A DNA stretch of 64,000 bases. Source: Bacillus pumilus (GTDB taxonomy: Bacteria; Bacillota; Bacilli; Bacillales; Bacillaceae). Both the position numbers and the translations under genes were made by a program. Below, one piece after another: positions 54,869-64,000 of the stretch. The notes under the pieces are model-generated. The model was not told the DNA's origin, did not search any database, and worked only from the letters and a program-made list of their open reading frames with translations. Position 1 is the first letter of the stretch, and every line of letters starts with the position of its first letter. Location of the stretch: NCBI RefSeq assembly GCF_002744245.1, contig NZ_NKHG01000113.1, positions 1 through 64,000 on the forward strand, in the 5' to 3' direction.

Positions 54869-56218
54869 TTACATGCTGACGACATTTTCATCAGTTGATG
54901 CTTTTGTATCCAGTTCATTTTCTTCTTTCAATTTCTGCTTATCCCACATTCTAAAGAATGGGTAGTATAGAGCAAATGACAACGCGAGGTTGATCAGCTG
55001 CATGACAGCGCCAGAGATTTTCCCGCCTGTTGCGAGATAGCCTGAAATGATTGGCGGCATTGTCCATGGGACGGCGATTCCTGCCGGTTTTGCCACAAGT
55101 CCCGTGCTCATTCCGATATATGTGGTGATGATCATCATTATTGGCGTGAGGATAAACGGAATGAGAAGCATTGGGTTCATCACAATCGGCATTCCAAAAA
55201 TGATTGGTTCGTTGATGTTAAAGATGGCTGGCCCAATGGCAAGCCGCCCAAGCTGTTTCATTTGTTTACTTCTGGCACGTAAGATCATCGTCAGCACCAA
55301 AGCAAGTGTCGCGCCGCTTCCACCGACATTGATGAAAATTTCAAAGAACTGTGCTGTGAAAATATTCGGCAGCACTTCTCCTGCTTGAAACGCAAGACGG
55401 TTCTCATCCATCGCACCGAGCCAAATCGGACCCATGACGCCTCCGACAATCGTTGCTCCGTGAATACCACAAGCCCAGAGGAGCATTTGTACACCCATGG
55501 CGACGATACTTCCGCCTAAGCTTCCCCCAAGAATGGAAAGCGGTGTACCAATTAAGACCGTGATGATATTATGAATACTCTCAAAAGGTGTCATCTCAAT
55601 CACAAGTCTAGCGACCCAGACCAGCGTGATGACCACAAAACCTGGAATAAGTGCAATAAACGATTTACTAACTGCTGGCGGTACCCCATCAGGCATTTTA
55701 ATCACGATATTTCGCTGCACAATGAAGCGATAAATTTCTGTTGAAAGCATGGCAATAATCATGGCAACGAATAACCCTTTACTGCCCATAAGTGTAACCG
55801 GAATTCCGCCATTCACTAGGATGGCTTCTGTTGAGCCTTCAGGTGTAAAAGGCACTTGATATGGTGTGGCCAGCAGGAAAGCGGCGACAGCGATCGCACC
55901 AGATGATAGTGCATCGACAGCATACTTTTCCGCAAGCCTGTAGGCAATCCCAAAGGTTGCAACAAGTGCCATAATGTCAAAGGTTGCATTCACAGGATAG
56001 GAAAGTTTCGTGGCCCATTCAGCTCCAAAGATACTTGCCATAAAATCGTTGTATCCTGGGATTGGAAGGTTGGCTAAAATGAGAAACAGTGAACCGACAA
56101 TAATGAGAGGCATGGTTAAAACAATTCCGTCACGCAATGCTTGTAAATGTCTTTGAGCGGCAATCTTCCCTGCAAACGGCATAACCTTCTCTTCTAAAAA
56201 TCGGTTGAATCCATTCAT
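54869..56218 (-). CDS. licC: Lichenan PTS enzyme IIC
   Basis: A 449-residue cellobiose-type EIIC permease with ten or so membrane helices, carrying the sugar-site region FNINEPIIFGMPIVMNP typical of the lactose/cellobiose class. It imports and phosphorylates cellobiose and lichenan products with LicB and LicA. It ends 27 bp before licA and starts 14 bp after licB. Confidence 0.95.
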   Translation of the reverse strand: MNGFNRFLEEKVMPFAGKIAAQRHLQALRDGIVLTMPLIIVGSLFLILANLPIPGYNDFMASIFGAEWATKLSYPVNATFDIMALVATFGIAYRLAEKYAVDALSSGAIAVAAFLLATPYQVPFTPEGSTEAILVNGGIPVTLMGSKGLFVAMIIAMLSTEIYRFIVQRNIVIKMPDGVPPAVSKSFIALIPGFVVITLVWVARLVIEMTPFESIHNIITVLIGTPLSILGGSLGGSIVAMGVQMLLWACGIHGATIVGGVMGPIWLGAMDENRLAFQAGEVLPNIFTAQFFEIFINVGGSGATLALVLTMILRARSKQMKQLGRLAIGPAIFNINEPIIFGMPIVMNPMLLIPFILTPIMMIITTYIGMSTGLVAKPAGIAVPWTMPPIISGYLATGGKISGAVMQLINLALSFALYYPFFRMWDKQKLKEENELDTKASTDENVVSM

Positions 56219-56232
56219 CCCTTCCGCCCCCT

Positions 56233-56538
56233 TTATCCGTTCACTAACTGTTCAGCAGATTTTAGAACCTCGGCGCCATTACACACGCCATAATGCACGG
56301 TATTAATAACGTCTACTGGTATTCCTTTTTCTTCTCCTAGCTTTTTCATTTGTGGTAATAAATATCGAACCTGAGGTCCTAATAAAAGCACATCGGCTTG
56401 ATCAATATGACTTTTTGCAGCATCTCCAGATACCGCCCAAATACGATAGTCTTTCCCTTGTTCTTGTGCACTTTTCTCCATTTTTGTGACAAGTAAGCTT
56501 GTTGACATACCTGCTGCGCAAACCAATAAGATGTTCAT
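56233..56538 (-). CDS. licB: Lichenan PTS enzyme IIB
   Basis: A 101-residue EIIB of the lactose/cellobiose class. The phosphocysteine is C7 in [13 protein letters not shown]. The fold is a small alpha/beta sandwich. ATG at 56538 has AAAGGGGG upstream; a longer frame to 56583 would include that site. It is the first gene of licBCAH, with a cre site 57 bp upstream. Confidence 0.94.
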   Translation of the reverse strand: MNILLVCAAGMSTSLLVTKMEKSAQEQGKDYRIWAVSGDAAKSHIDQADVLLLGPQVRYLLPQMKKLGEEKGIPVDVINTVHYGVCNGAEVLKSAEQLVNG

Positions 56539-56594
56539 GTGTAAACGCCCCCTTTTAGAAGTGTGAAGCTTTTCTTTACACAATCATCATATTA

Positions 56595-56608
56595 TGAAAC
56601 CGCTTTCA
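56595..56608 (-). promoter_or_regulatory. cre site upstream of licB
   Basis: TGAAACCGCTTTCA matches the CcpA consensus TGWAANCGNTNWCA at every position. It is palindromic. Carbon catabolite repression of lic is known in B. subtilis. Confidence 0.85.
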
Positions 56609-56620
56609 TAAACACCCATA

Positions 56621-56646
56621 CTTTTTCCTTTAGGAAGCGGAAAAAG
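56621..56646. promoter_or_regulatory. Inverted repeat, candidate LicR operator
   Basis: CTTTTTCC and GGAAAAAG separated by 10 bp lie between licR and the licB cre site. No T-run follows on the minus strand, so a terminator is unlikely. Position just above the promoter fits an activator site; LicR binding is inference. Confidence 0.45.
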
Positions 56647-56660
56647 TTAATATCACACTG

Positions 56661-58604
56661 TTAGTTCTTGTACGAAGGGGCCTTTTTGTACATCACATCC
56701 AGCATGTCTTCAAAGGTATCACAGGCGATGAGGTGCTGAATGAATTTCACGTTATGCACAAGCTCTCCCAGCAGTCGGTACATCCCTTTCAAATCTTTGG
56801 CATTCTCTTTTTCAACACAAAGTAAACAGACAAATTGAACTTTTTTCTCTCCCCAAATGATCGGTTTTTCTAATGTACATATCGCCCAGAACGTCTCGTC
56901 TGTCAGCGGAGTCATAGGGTGCGGAATCGCTGTATAATGCCCAAAGGAGGTTGGTGCAGCATGCTCTCGTTCCATCACAGATTGTGTGAGCTCTACTGGC
57001 GCTAATCCCATTCCGATGACTTTTTGCGTGAGAAAGGTCATGACCTCTTCCTTTGTTTGAAAAACGCGTTTAGTAAAGACCAATTCCTTTTTCATATATT
57101 GAGAGGCCAATGTCACTCTTGATTCGCTCGTCAGGGCTTCTTCAATTTTTAAAAAGTCACCGCCTCCCAAAATGGTGTTCACTTGAATGACCGGGATCGG
57201 CAAATCCATATGAATAGGGATCGTCGTAATAATCAAATCCAGGGCATGTAAAGAGACATGTGGAAGTGAATAAAGCTCTGCTGTTCCTAAAATGGTCAGT
57301 TTGGACCCAAATTGTGACCGCAAACGATCCTGCAGCAGCCTTGCACTCCCTGCACCAGATGCACAGACAATGAGGCACCGCTTCGGCGGAATCTCCATTT
57401 TTCTTCGCTCTAAGGCAGCACCAAAATGGAGCGCCATATATCCGATTTCATTCTCATGAATGGACAGACCTGCCTCTTCTTCAATGACCCTGCTCGCAAT
57501 AATCCCTGCTTCAAAGGCGAGTGGATACCCCGCTTTTATCTCATCCAGCATCGGATTTCGTAAGTTCATGCCATATTTACACCGGTTCATGGCTGGCTTT
57601 AAGTGCAGACTGAGACCAAGCATTAATTCCGCATCATCAGCTAAATCAAGCTGCAATTTTTGATCAATGGCTTTCAGCATAAGCTGAACAAGTCGGCTCG
57701 TGTCATCATCGACAATTTGTTTTTGGCCGCTCGAAGAAAAAGACTGCACCATTTTGGCTGTCCCCAGCAAGTGAATGGTGATATAGACGATCTCCTCTTG
57801 TGGAAAGGAGACATCAAGCAGCCCTTCAAGACGCTTCACCATTTTTTTGGCTACCTTGTATTCCTTTGCCCGTGGGATTTCACTGATTTCCTCTGGCAGA
57901 ACAGATACATAGTTTCCGTGTTTAATTCGTTTACAGGCAATGGCGACATGAACAATTAAATTATTCATGCAAATGTCTGATAGATTCATTCTTTCCTCGT
58001 TAATATATTCAATCATTGTTCTCTGAATCAATTCCAGCTCATGTTTTGGCAAAATGGTGATGGCTGTGTTCAGCATCGTTTGATAGGAACGGCGTTCATT
58101 GAATAAATATTCTGACATACAATAACGGATTTTCATCTCAGATCCTTTAATCCGACAACCTTTACTCGGCTTTGCTTCTAGCTTAAGATCAAAAGGCTCG
58201 AGCTTGCGTTTGACCCACTTCATATCATTACTCATCGTTGATTTACTAATAAACAGCTGATTCTGCAAGTCTTCTAGCTTCACATACGGATCTGCGAGAA
58301 GAAGCTTTTTTAAAATAAATCGGACACGGTCCTCCGGCAGAACGGCCAGTGGCTCCTCCTGTTCCACCTCCTCTTTCATAAAACGGCGAAAGGCATTCTC
58401 ATCTTTGATCAAGAGCTCATAGCCAGCTCCTCTAACAGCTGATACAGCCGCTTGATAAGGGGCAAGACGGTCATTCAATTCCTTGATATCTGTACGAATG
58501 GTGCGGCTTGTCACTTGTAAGCTGACAGAAAGCGCAGCGCTTGTGAGAGGAGTCTCAGCCGCCATCAGTTGACTTAAGATGTGCGTCAGTCTTTTACTCA
58601 GCAT
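56661..58604 (-). CDS. licR: PTS-controlled activator LicR
   Basis: A 647-residue multidomain transcription activator of the lic operon. Domains in order: two N-terminal helix-turn-helix modules (about 1-165), PRD1 (about 185-285), PRD2 (about 300-400), an EIIB-like domain with CASGAGSARLL (about 405-495), and a C-terminal EIIA(Mtl)-like domain with GHYTAIPHP holding the phosphoryl His. HPr and LicB phosphorylation set its activity. ATG at 58604 is 8 nt after AAGGAGG; the frame open to 58679 lacks a site. Confidence 0.95.
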   Translation of the reverse strand: MLSKRLTHILSQLMAAETPLTSAALSVSLQVTSRTIRTDIKELNDRLAPYQAAVSAVRGAGYELLIKDENAFRRFMKEEVEQEEPLAVLPEDRVRFILKKLLLADPYVKLEDLQNQLFISKSTMSNDMKWVKRKLEPFDLKLEAKPSKGCRIKGSEMKIRYCMSEYLFNERRSYQTMLNTAITILPKHELELIQRTMIEYINEERMNLSDICMNNLIVHVAIACKRIKHGNYVSVLPEEISEIPRAKEYKVAKKMVKRLEGLLDVSFPQEEIVYITIHLLGTAKMVQSFSSSGQKQIVDDDTSRLVQLMLKAIDQKLQLDLADDAELMLGLSLHLKPAMNRCKYGMNLRNPMLDEIKAGYPLAFEAGIIASRVIEEEAGLSIHENEIGYMALHFGAALERRKMEIPPKRCLIVCASGAGSARLLQDRLRSQFGSKLTILGTAELYSLPHVSLHALDLIITTIPIHMDLPIPVIQVNTILGGGDFLKIEEALTSESRVTLASQYMKKELVFTKRVFQTKEEVMTFLTQKVIGMGLAPVELTQSVMEREHAAPTSFGHYTAIPHPMTPLTDETFWAICTLEKPIIWGEKKVQFVCLLCVEKENAKDLKGMYRLLGELVHNVKFIQHLIACDTFEDMLDVMYKKAPSYKN

Positions 58605-58807
58605 AAGATCGACCTCCTTATTTAAGGTGGAGAATCTGCCTTGGATGAACAGGTTGTATACGCTTGCAGTTCTCTTCATTACTCATATTCTACTGAATAG
58701 AAATAAAAATTTCCAACTCATATATATGACAAACGCCCCTATTTATACGACTAACCATATCTAATGACCTATGAATCTCTTTCACAGCTGTTTTTGCATA
58801 AGGCATT

Positions 58808-58830
58808 AAAAAAAGCCGGTTTATCCGGCT
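58808..58830 (-). terminator. Terminator of the 34-aa peptide gene
   Basis: Minus strand AGCCGG-ATAAA-CCGGCT followed by seven T; the stop codon of the small frame lies in its loop. Confidence 0.85.
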
Positions 58831-58925
58831 GATACGTGACGACTTTTCGATGCTTTTCGCTCTTTATATTTTTCCTCACCACTGAATAAAGCACTGGTGC
58901 CCATTTGACAATTTGTTTTAGTCAT
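58821..58925 (-). CDS. Possible 34-residue peptide gene
   Basis: A short minus-strand frame (begins MTKTNCQMGTSALFSG, then a basic Lys/Arg/Ser-rich end). GGGAG lies 11 nt before the ATG, and a better AAGGAGG stands 19 nt before, leading first into a 3-codon ATG AAA AAA TGA whose stop overlaps this ATG; translation coupling is possible. A strong terminator closes the unit, showing that a transcript ends here. No hydrophobic segment. Function unknown; it might be the leader or tail of a small RNA instead. Confidence 0.4.
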   Translation of the reverse strand: MTKTNCQMGTSALFSGEEKYKERKASKSRHVSAG

Positions 58926-59016
58926 TTTTTCATTTTCTCCCGCGCCTCCTTATTGTCATTCTTACAAGACGATTCCCCATCCTGTCATGTCATAAACAGG
59001 TGCGGGAGAGCAGGAG

Positions 59017-60697
<1,681 letters not shown>

Positions 60698-60910
60698 TCA
60701 ATCTTTTCGAAGCTTTCCGCTTCTTTTTCGATCAGGCATTATGACACAAAGCCAATATAAAATAGAAGAGGATGGAAAGTTAATCAAACCGACAATACCC
60801 CAGAACCACTTATAGCTTCCTCTTTTCTTTGCATCTATAAATAAAAAAATTCCCTGTGCAAACAATAATGGCATTGCGCACAATAAGATGATCAATTCCA
60901 TCTGACTCAT
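60698..60910 (-). CDS. yxlD: SigY-operon membrane protein YxlD
   Basis: A 70-residue protein with two membrane helices (about 4-24 and 35-58) separated by a DAKKRGSYKWFWG loop of the PLDc_N type, and a basic tail. In B. subtilis YxlD and YxlE act with YxlC to restrain sigma-Y. It overlaps yxlC by 4 nt (ATGA) as the third and last gene of sigY-yxlC-yxlD here. Assignment to YxlD rather than YxlE rests on order. Confidence 0.75.
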   Translation of the reverse strand: MSQMELIILLCAMPLLFAQGIFLFIDAKKRGSYKWFWGIVGLINFPSSSILYWLCVIMPDRKRSGKLRKD

Positions 60911-61218
60911 AAGGAAGACCCTCCTTTGATATGCTGATATTCCTTAATGCCTACTACTACACAGAGCGGCACGCTCACTACTTGCAGCAAGATGAAGATG
61001 ATGGGCAAATGGGTAATGGCAGCTGCAAAGAGTGCCAGAATGGTGAGACTGATGAGAACGTACGCCAGCATTTCTTGTTTAAAACGCCTTTTTTCCTTCT
61101 CCTTAGCCTGCTTGAGCATCATCATGACAGCTTGCTCACTTGGTTTTTCCACTTCAATCTGTTCATCTAGCTGCTGTAACTCTTCTTTTAAACGTTGGGT
61201 GAAACGATCTTCCTTCAT
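60907..61218 (-). CDS. yxlC: SigY-operon membrane protein YxlC
   Basis: A 103-residue protein: a charged cytoplasmic N-terminus (about 1-48) and two membrane helices (about 50-68 and 71-92), the outline of YxlC, a proposed anti-sigma factor for sigma-Y. ATG at 61218 lies 8 nt after AAAGGAG and overlaps the sigY stop (ATGA). The GTG three codons before overlaps the site and is rejected. Confidence 0.8.
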   Translation of the reverse strand: MKEDRFTQRLKEELQQLDEQIEVEKPSEQAVMMMLKQAKEKEKRRFKQEMLAYVLISLTILALFAAAITHLPIIFILLQVVSVPLCVVVGIKEYQHIKGGSSL

Positions 61219-61748
61219 AAGAACCACTCCTTTCGCATTTTCTTTAATCCATAATGAACCCTCGATTTCACGGTGCCCTCTCTCATACCGAGCATTGAAG
61301 CGATTTCTGGGTAAGTAAAACCGTAATAATAGTGCAAAATAATTGGCGCTCTCTCCTGATCCTTCAATTCATATAAAGCATCCCACATCTCATGCCATGT
61401 GTGGCCCCTTTGCTGAACGTCCCATTTGAAGCGGCGTATGGCTTCTTGACTCGCTTTCTCTTCTCTCATTTGTTCACGTTTTCTTTTCTTCTGGTGATCT
61501 AAAAATTGTCTTGATGCAATGGAAATGAGCCATGTTGAAAATAATGAATCTCCTCTAAATGAAGATAGTTTCATGTACGCTTTCAGCATCGTCTCCTGCA
61601 TGACTTCCTCTGTCAACTCTTGTTGAAGGGTGAGCTTCATCATATATCGGTAAAGAAACGAATAGTGATGCCGATAAAGGGCTGTAAATGCGGCATCGTC
61701 TCCCTGTTTTGCCCGCTGAATCAATATTGTCTCTTCTGTCTGCTCCAA
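61215..61748 (-). CDS. sigY: ECF RNA polymerase sigma factor SigY
   Basis: A 177-residue ECF sigma factor, about the length of B. subtilis sigma-Y. Region 2 (about 8-80) includes FLYRYMMKLTLQQELTEEVMQ and TWLISIASRQ; region 4 (about 115-172) includes HYYYGFTYPEIASMLGMREG. The start is TTG at 61748, 7 nt after AAGGAGG; a longer frame to 61811 would cover the promoter. An autoregulatory-type promoter lies at 61785-61810. Followed by yxlC and yxlD with ATGA overlaps. Confidence 0.9.
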   Translation of the reverse strand: MEQTEETILIQRAKQGDDAAFTALYRHHYSFLYRYMMKLTLQQELTEEVMQETMLKAYMKLSSFRGDSLFSTWLISIASRQFLDHQKKRKREQMREEKASQEAIRRFKWDVQQRGHTWHEMWDALYELKDQERAPIILHYYYGFTYPEIASMLGMREGTVKSRVHYGLKKMRKEWFL

Positions 61749-61784
61749 ACACGTCCCTCCTTCCTTTTCTTCTCTTATTGATGA

Positions 61785-61810
61785 GACGACACGGGTGACG
61801 AAACCGTTCA
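61785..61810 (-). promoter_or_regulatory. SigY-type autoregulatory promoter
   Basis: Minus strand TGAACG (61805-61810), 16-bp spacer, CGTC (61785-61788), matching the -35/-10 of the sigY promoter as I recall it in B. subtilis. The start would be near 61778, 30 nt before the sigY TTG. Confidence 0.75.
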
Positions 61811-62195
61811 AATAGATCCGATTTTTTTAAAAATGTTTCGTTTTCTCCCTGTTGATCCGGTCATTCATTCGATTGATATCCAATTTTTTCTTATGTAATG
61901 ATTATGACATTCCTTCGTCTCTAACAAAATGACGCTTTCGTAATCATCTTGATTTTCCATAGAATGGAGAGCCCCTTCGCCATAATCACTATGTCATCCC
62001 AATACCTATCGTCAATGATCTTTGTCTCATTTAGAAGAAAATGAAATAATCATTGCCTTAGTTTCCTAGAAAATCATGGAATACACAGCTCCAATTCTTA
62101 GCCGATGATACCTTTTTGCGTGCTATGCTCTTCCTACATTCCGAAAGAGGCGATGCAGGCGAAAGAGGGAGGAGCGTTTGAATCGCAGCTTGTTT
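61811..62195. other. Intergenic region sigY / pectate lyase
   Basis: About 385 bp between divergent units. It holds an extended -10-like TGCTATGCT at 62121-62129 for the pectate lyase gene, with a poor -35. Nothing else was recognised. Confidence 0.45.
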
Positions 62196-62209
62196 TGGAA
62201 ACGTTTACA
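62196..62209 (+). promoter_or_regulatory. cre site before the pectate lyase gene
   Basis: TGGAAACGTTTACA matches the CcpA consensus at all but one position and lies about 65 bp after the predicted transcription start, a roadblock position. Glucose repression of the lyase is expected. Confidence 0.75.
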
Positions 62210-62239
62210 TCAAAACAAAATAGAATGGAGAGGTTGACT

Positions 62240-63268
62240 TTGAAGAAAAAAGTTCCAATGTTAGCTGGTGTGTTAGCAGTTGGTCTCGTGACTTCATTAT
62301 TTGCACCAAATGGAGAGGCAAAAGCGGCAGCCAAATATCCGGAAAGACCTTCTATTATGGCCAATTTTAATCAGCAGGGATTCTCTACGTTGAATGGCGG
62401 CACAACAGGCGGTGAAGGCGGTAAAACGGTGACGGTGAAAACCGGAAATGAACTATTAGCTGCCCTCAAAAGTAAAGGAACAAATGAAAAATTAAAAATT
62501 GTCGTAGACGGAACAATTACCCCTTCTAATACATCTGCTAATAAAATTGATGTAAAAGATACAAACAATGTATCCATCGTCGGTAAAGGCACAAACGGCG
62601 AATTTAACGGGATTGGCATTAAAGTATGGCGGGCCAATAACGTGATCATCCGTAACCTGAAAATCCATCATAGCAAAATCGGTGATAAGGATGCCATCGG
62701 AATCGAAGGCGGGTCTAAAAACGTATGGGTGGATCATAATGAACTTTACAACACGTTGAACTCTGATAAAGATGACTATGATGGTTTATTTGATGTCAAA
62801 AATGACTCTGATTACATCACGTTCTCATGGAACTATGTACATGACAGCTGGAAAACGATGCTGATGGGCAGCTCCGATAATGATAACTACAACCGGAAAA
62901 TTACATTCCACAACAACCGTTTTGAAAACTTAAACTCTCGCGTACCGTCTATGCGTAACGGGGAAGGCCATGTGTATAACAACTATTATAAAGACATCCA
63001 CACATCAGCGATTAACTCTCGTATGGGGGCGAAAATGAGAATTGAGCACAACGTATTCGAAAATACAACTAATGCCATAGTCAGCTGGTACAGCCGTCAA
63101 GATGGTACATGGCATGTCATCAACAACTCTTATATCAACAGCACAGGCAATCTGCCAACGTCTTCAACAGGTGCGTACAACCCTCCTTATAACTACTCTT
63201 TGCTTAACGTGAACAATGTCAAATCAGAAGTTATATCAAATGCTGGTGTAGGAAAAGTAAACCCTTAA
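62240..63268 (+). CDS. Secreted pectate lyase (PL1)
   Basis: A 342-residue extracellular pectate lyase of polysaccharide lyase family 1, cutting polygalacturonate by beta-elimination with calcium. The signal peptide (about 1-32) ends GEAKA. The right-handed beta-helix carries [10 protein letters not shown] and the calcium-site region [37 protein letters not shown] with the catalytic Arg lies further on. The start is TTG at 62240 ([10 protein letters not shown]), 6-7 nt after AGAGG; ATG at 62225 is possible. The frame open to 62105 covers the cre site and is rejected. A hairpin follows. Confidence 0.93.
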   Translation: MKKKVPMLAGVLAVGLVTSLFAPNGEAKAAAKYPERPSIMANFNQQGFSTLNGGTTGGEGGKTVTVKTGNELLAALKSKGTNEKLKIVVDGTITPSNTSANKIDVKDTNNVSIVGKGTNGEFNGIGIKVWRANNVIIRNLKIHHSKIGDKDAIGIEGGSKNVWVDHNELYNTLNSDKDDYDGLFDVKNDSDYITFSWNYVHDSWKTMLMGSSDNDNYNRKITFHNNRFENLNSRVPSMRNGEGHVYNNYYKDIHTSAINSRMGAKMRIEHNVFENTTNAIVSWYSRQDGTWHVINNSYINSTGNLPTSSTGAYNPPYNYSLLNVNNVKSEVISNAGVGKVNP

Positions 63269-63275
63269 ACCACAA

Positions 63276-63312
63276 AACGTTCGGGCAGAGATCATCTGTC
63301 CGAACGTTCTTG
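63276..63312. terminator. Terminator after the pectate lyase gene
   Basis: AACGTTCGGGCAGA pairs with TCTGTCCGAACGTT with one mismatch; only a short T-rich tail follows. It may also act for the minus-strand cyd gene. Confidence 0.7.
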
Positions 63313-63326
63313 TCATTCATTTTTAT

Positions 63327-64000
63327 TTAACTCATAGAAAACGGACGATCCATCTCATACAGCTTTTGATAACGTGGGTTTTCTCTCAGTAAATCCTTGT
63401 GCCGCCCGTGCATCTCAATGTAGCCGTCTTCAATAAACATGATACGATCACACGCCTCACAGCCAGTCAGGTGATGGGTAATCCAAATCACTGTTTTTCC
63501 TTTTAACACACGGAATATCGTTTCAAGTAATTCACGCTCTGTCCGCGGATCAAGTCCGACGGTTGGTTCATCTAATACAACAATCGGTGTATTTTGCAGC
63601 AAAATCCGAGCTAATGCCATACGCTGCCTTTCTCCTCCTGAGAAACGAACTCCTGTCTCTTGTACACCTGTGTGATAGCCTTCTGGCAAAGATTCGATGT
63701 ATTCGTGCAGCTGTACCTGTCTCGCCGCTTCTTTAACCTGCTCTTCTGTCGCGTCTTTAGAGCCTAAGCGAATATTGTTGAAAACAGACGTATCGAATAA
63801 ATAAGGCTGTTGATTGAGCACAGACACATAGGTGGACACCTGCTCTTGAATGCGCTGCACCGGTTTTCCCTGAATGCTGACAGCACCTTGATTTGGCACG
63901 ACTGCCCCTTCTAACAATTTTAAAATGGTCGATTTTCCTGCACCGCTTTTCCCTAAGAGAGCGAGTGATTCCCCTTGCTTAAGCGAAAACGAGAGATTTT
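63327..64000 (-). CDS. cydD: CydD/CydC-type ABC exporter, C-terminal part
   Basis: The C-terminal ATPase domain (about 224 residues) of an exporter of the CydDC type, needed to assemble cytochrome bd; the membrane domain lies beyond the right edge. Walker A LGKSGAGKST is visible at the edge, then the Q-loop NQQPYLFD, signature RFSGGERQR, Walker B IVVLDEPTVGLDP and switch His in ITHHLTG. The frame is open to base 64000, so the gene is partial. In B. subtilis cydD is the last gene of cydABCD. Confidence 0.85.
   Translation of the reverse strand, partial: NLSFSLKQGESLALLGKSGAGKSTILKLLEGAVVPNQGAVSIQGKPVQRIQEQVSTYVSVLNQQPYLFDTSVFNNIRLGSKDATEEQVKEAARQVQLHEYIESLPEGYHTGVQETGVRFSGGERQRMALARILLQNTPIVVLDEPTVGLDPRTERELLETIFRVLKGKTVIWITHHLTGCEACDRIMFIEDGYIEMHGRHKDLLRENPRYQKLYEMDRPFSMS

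Noticed and set aside
62105-62239. N-terminal extension of the pectate lyase
   Set aside because: It would place a cre site and the promoter region inside the gene and put 45 residues before a standard signal peptide.

Overview
The window is a chromosomal segment of a low-to-mid GC Firmicute of the Bacillus pumilus group (B. pumilus, B. safensis or B. altitudinis type; species not decided here). Gene order follows the ywd-ywc-ywb-ywa part of the B. subtilis chromosome (gerQ, ywdK-ywdJ-ywdI, ywdH, ung-ywdF, pdxK, ywdA-sacA-sacP-sacT, ywcI-vpr, ywcH-nfrA-rodA, ywcE, qoxABCD, gal genes, gtcA-slrA, ywcBA, thiME, cidR-cidAB, rlmI-ywbC, sasA, ilvK, lic operon). Several blocks differ from that backbone: a galKET operon with an added creatinase-fold gene, a methyltransferase/glycosyltransferase pair, a Rap-Phr cassette, two ABC importers, a biosynthetic-type gdhA, a short sigY operon and a secreted pectate lyase. 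Symbols and synteny rest on recall of B. subtilis; no search was run.

Layout. 0-9 kb: sporulation (gerQ, a cupin with a sigma-K-like promoter), uracil/xanthine-type permease, aldehyde dehydrogenase, uracil-DNA glycosylase, pyridoxine kinase. 9-13 kb: sucrose uptake and hydrolysis (sacPA) under SacT antitermination, with promoter, RAT and terminator all visible. 13.5-16.3 kb: a cluster of DnaA boxes followed by the secreted protease Vpr. 16-25 kb: oxidoreductases, RodA, YwcE and the aa3 quinol oxidase operon. 25-31 kb: a structured repeat flanked by perfect 19-bp direct repeats, then the galactose operon with a divergent AraC-type regulator. 31-36 kb: gtcA, the small slrA gene without its usual ywcC neighbour, the methyltransferase/glycosyltransferase pair and the ywcBA symporter pair. 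36-41 kb: thiamine salvage, the cid locus (cidB broken by a 7-bp duplication) and an RNA methyltransferase. 41-51 kb: an amino-acid ABC importer, a Rap-Phr pair, the alarmone synthetase SasA, and a ribose-type ABC importer led by a SAM-I riboswitch. 51-64 kb: ilvK, decayed genes, the lichenan/cellobiose PTS operon with LicR, gdhA, sigY-yxlC-yxlD, a pectate lyase and the edge of cydD.

Most notable: the SAM riboswitch in front of a sugar-type ABC importer (suggesting a methionine-salvage substrate such as methylthioribose); the 194-bp repeat unit between qoxA and the gal operon; a metal-ligand-less M24 protein fused transcriptionally to galKET; a possibly reversible 7-bp tandem duplication in cidB; an slrA gene lacking its adjacent repressor; a Rap protein with an altered catalytic-loop residue plus its Phr peptide; the DnaA-box cluster before vpr; and small genes (47-aa membrane protein, 46-aa SlrA, 50-aa Phr, 34-aa peptide) that length cut-offs miss. 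Several starts were moved downstream from the longest open frame because of ribosome-binding-site position.
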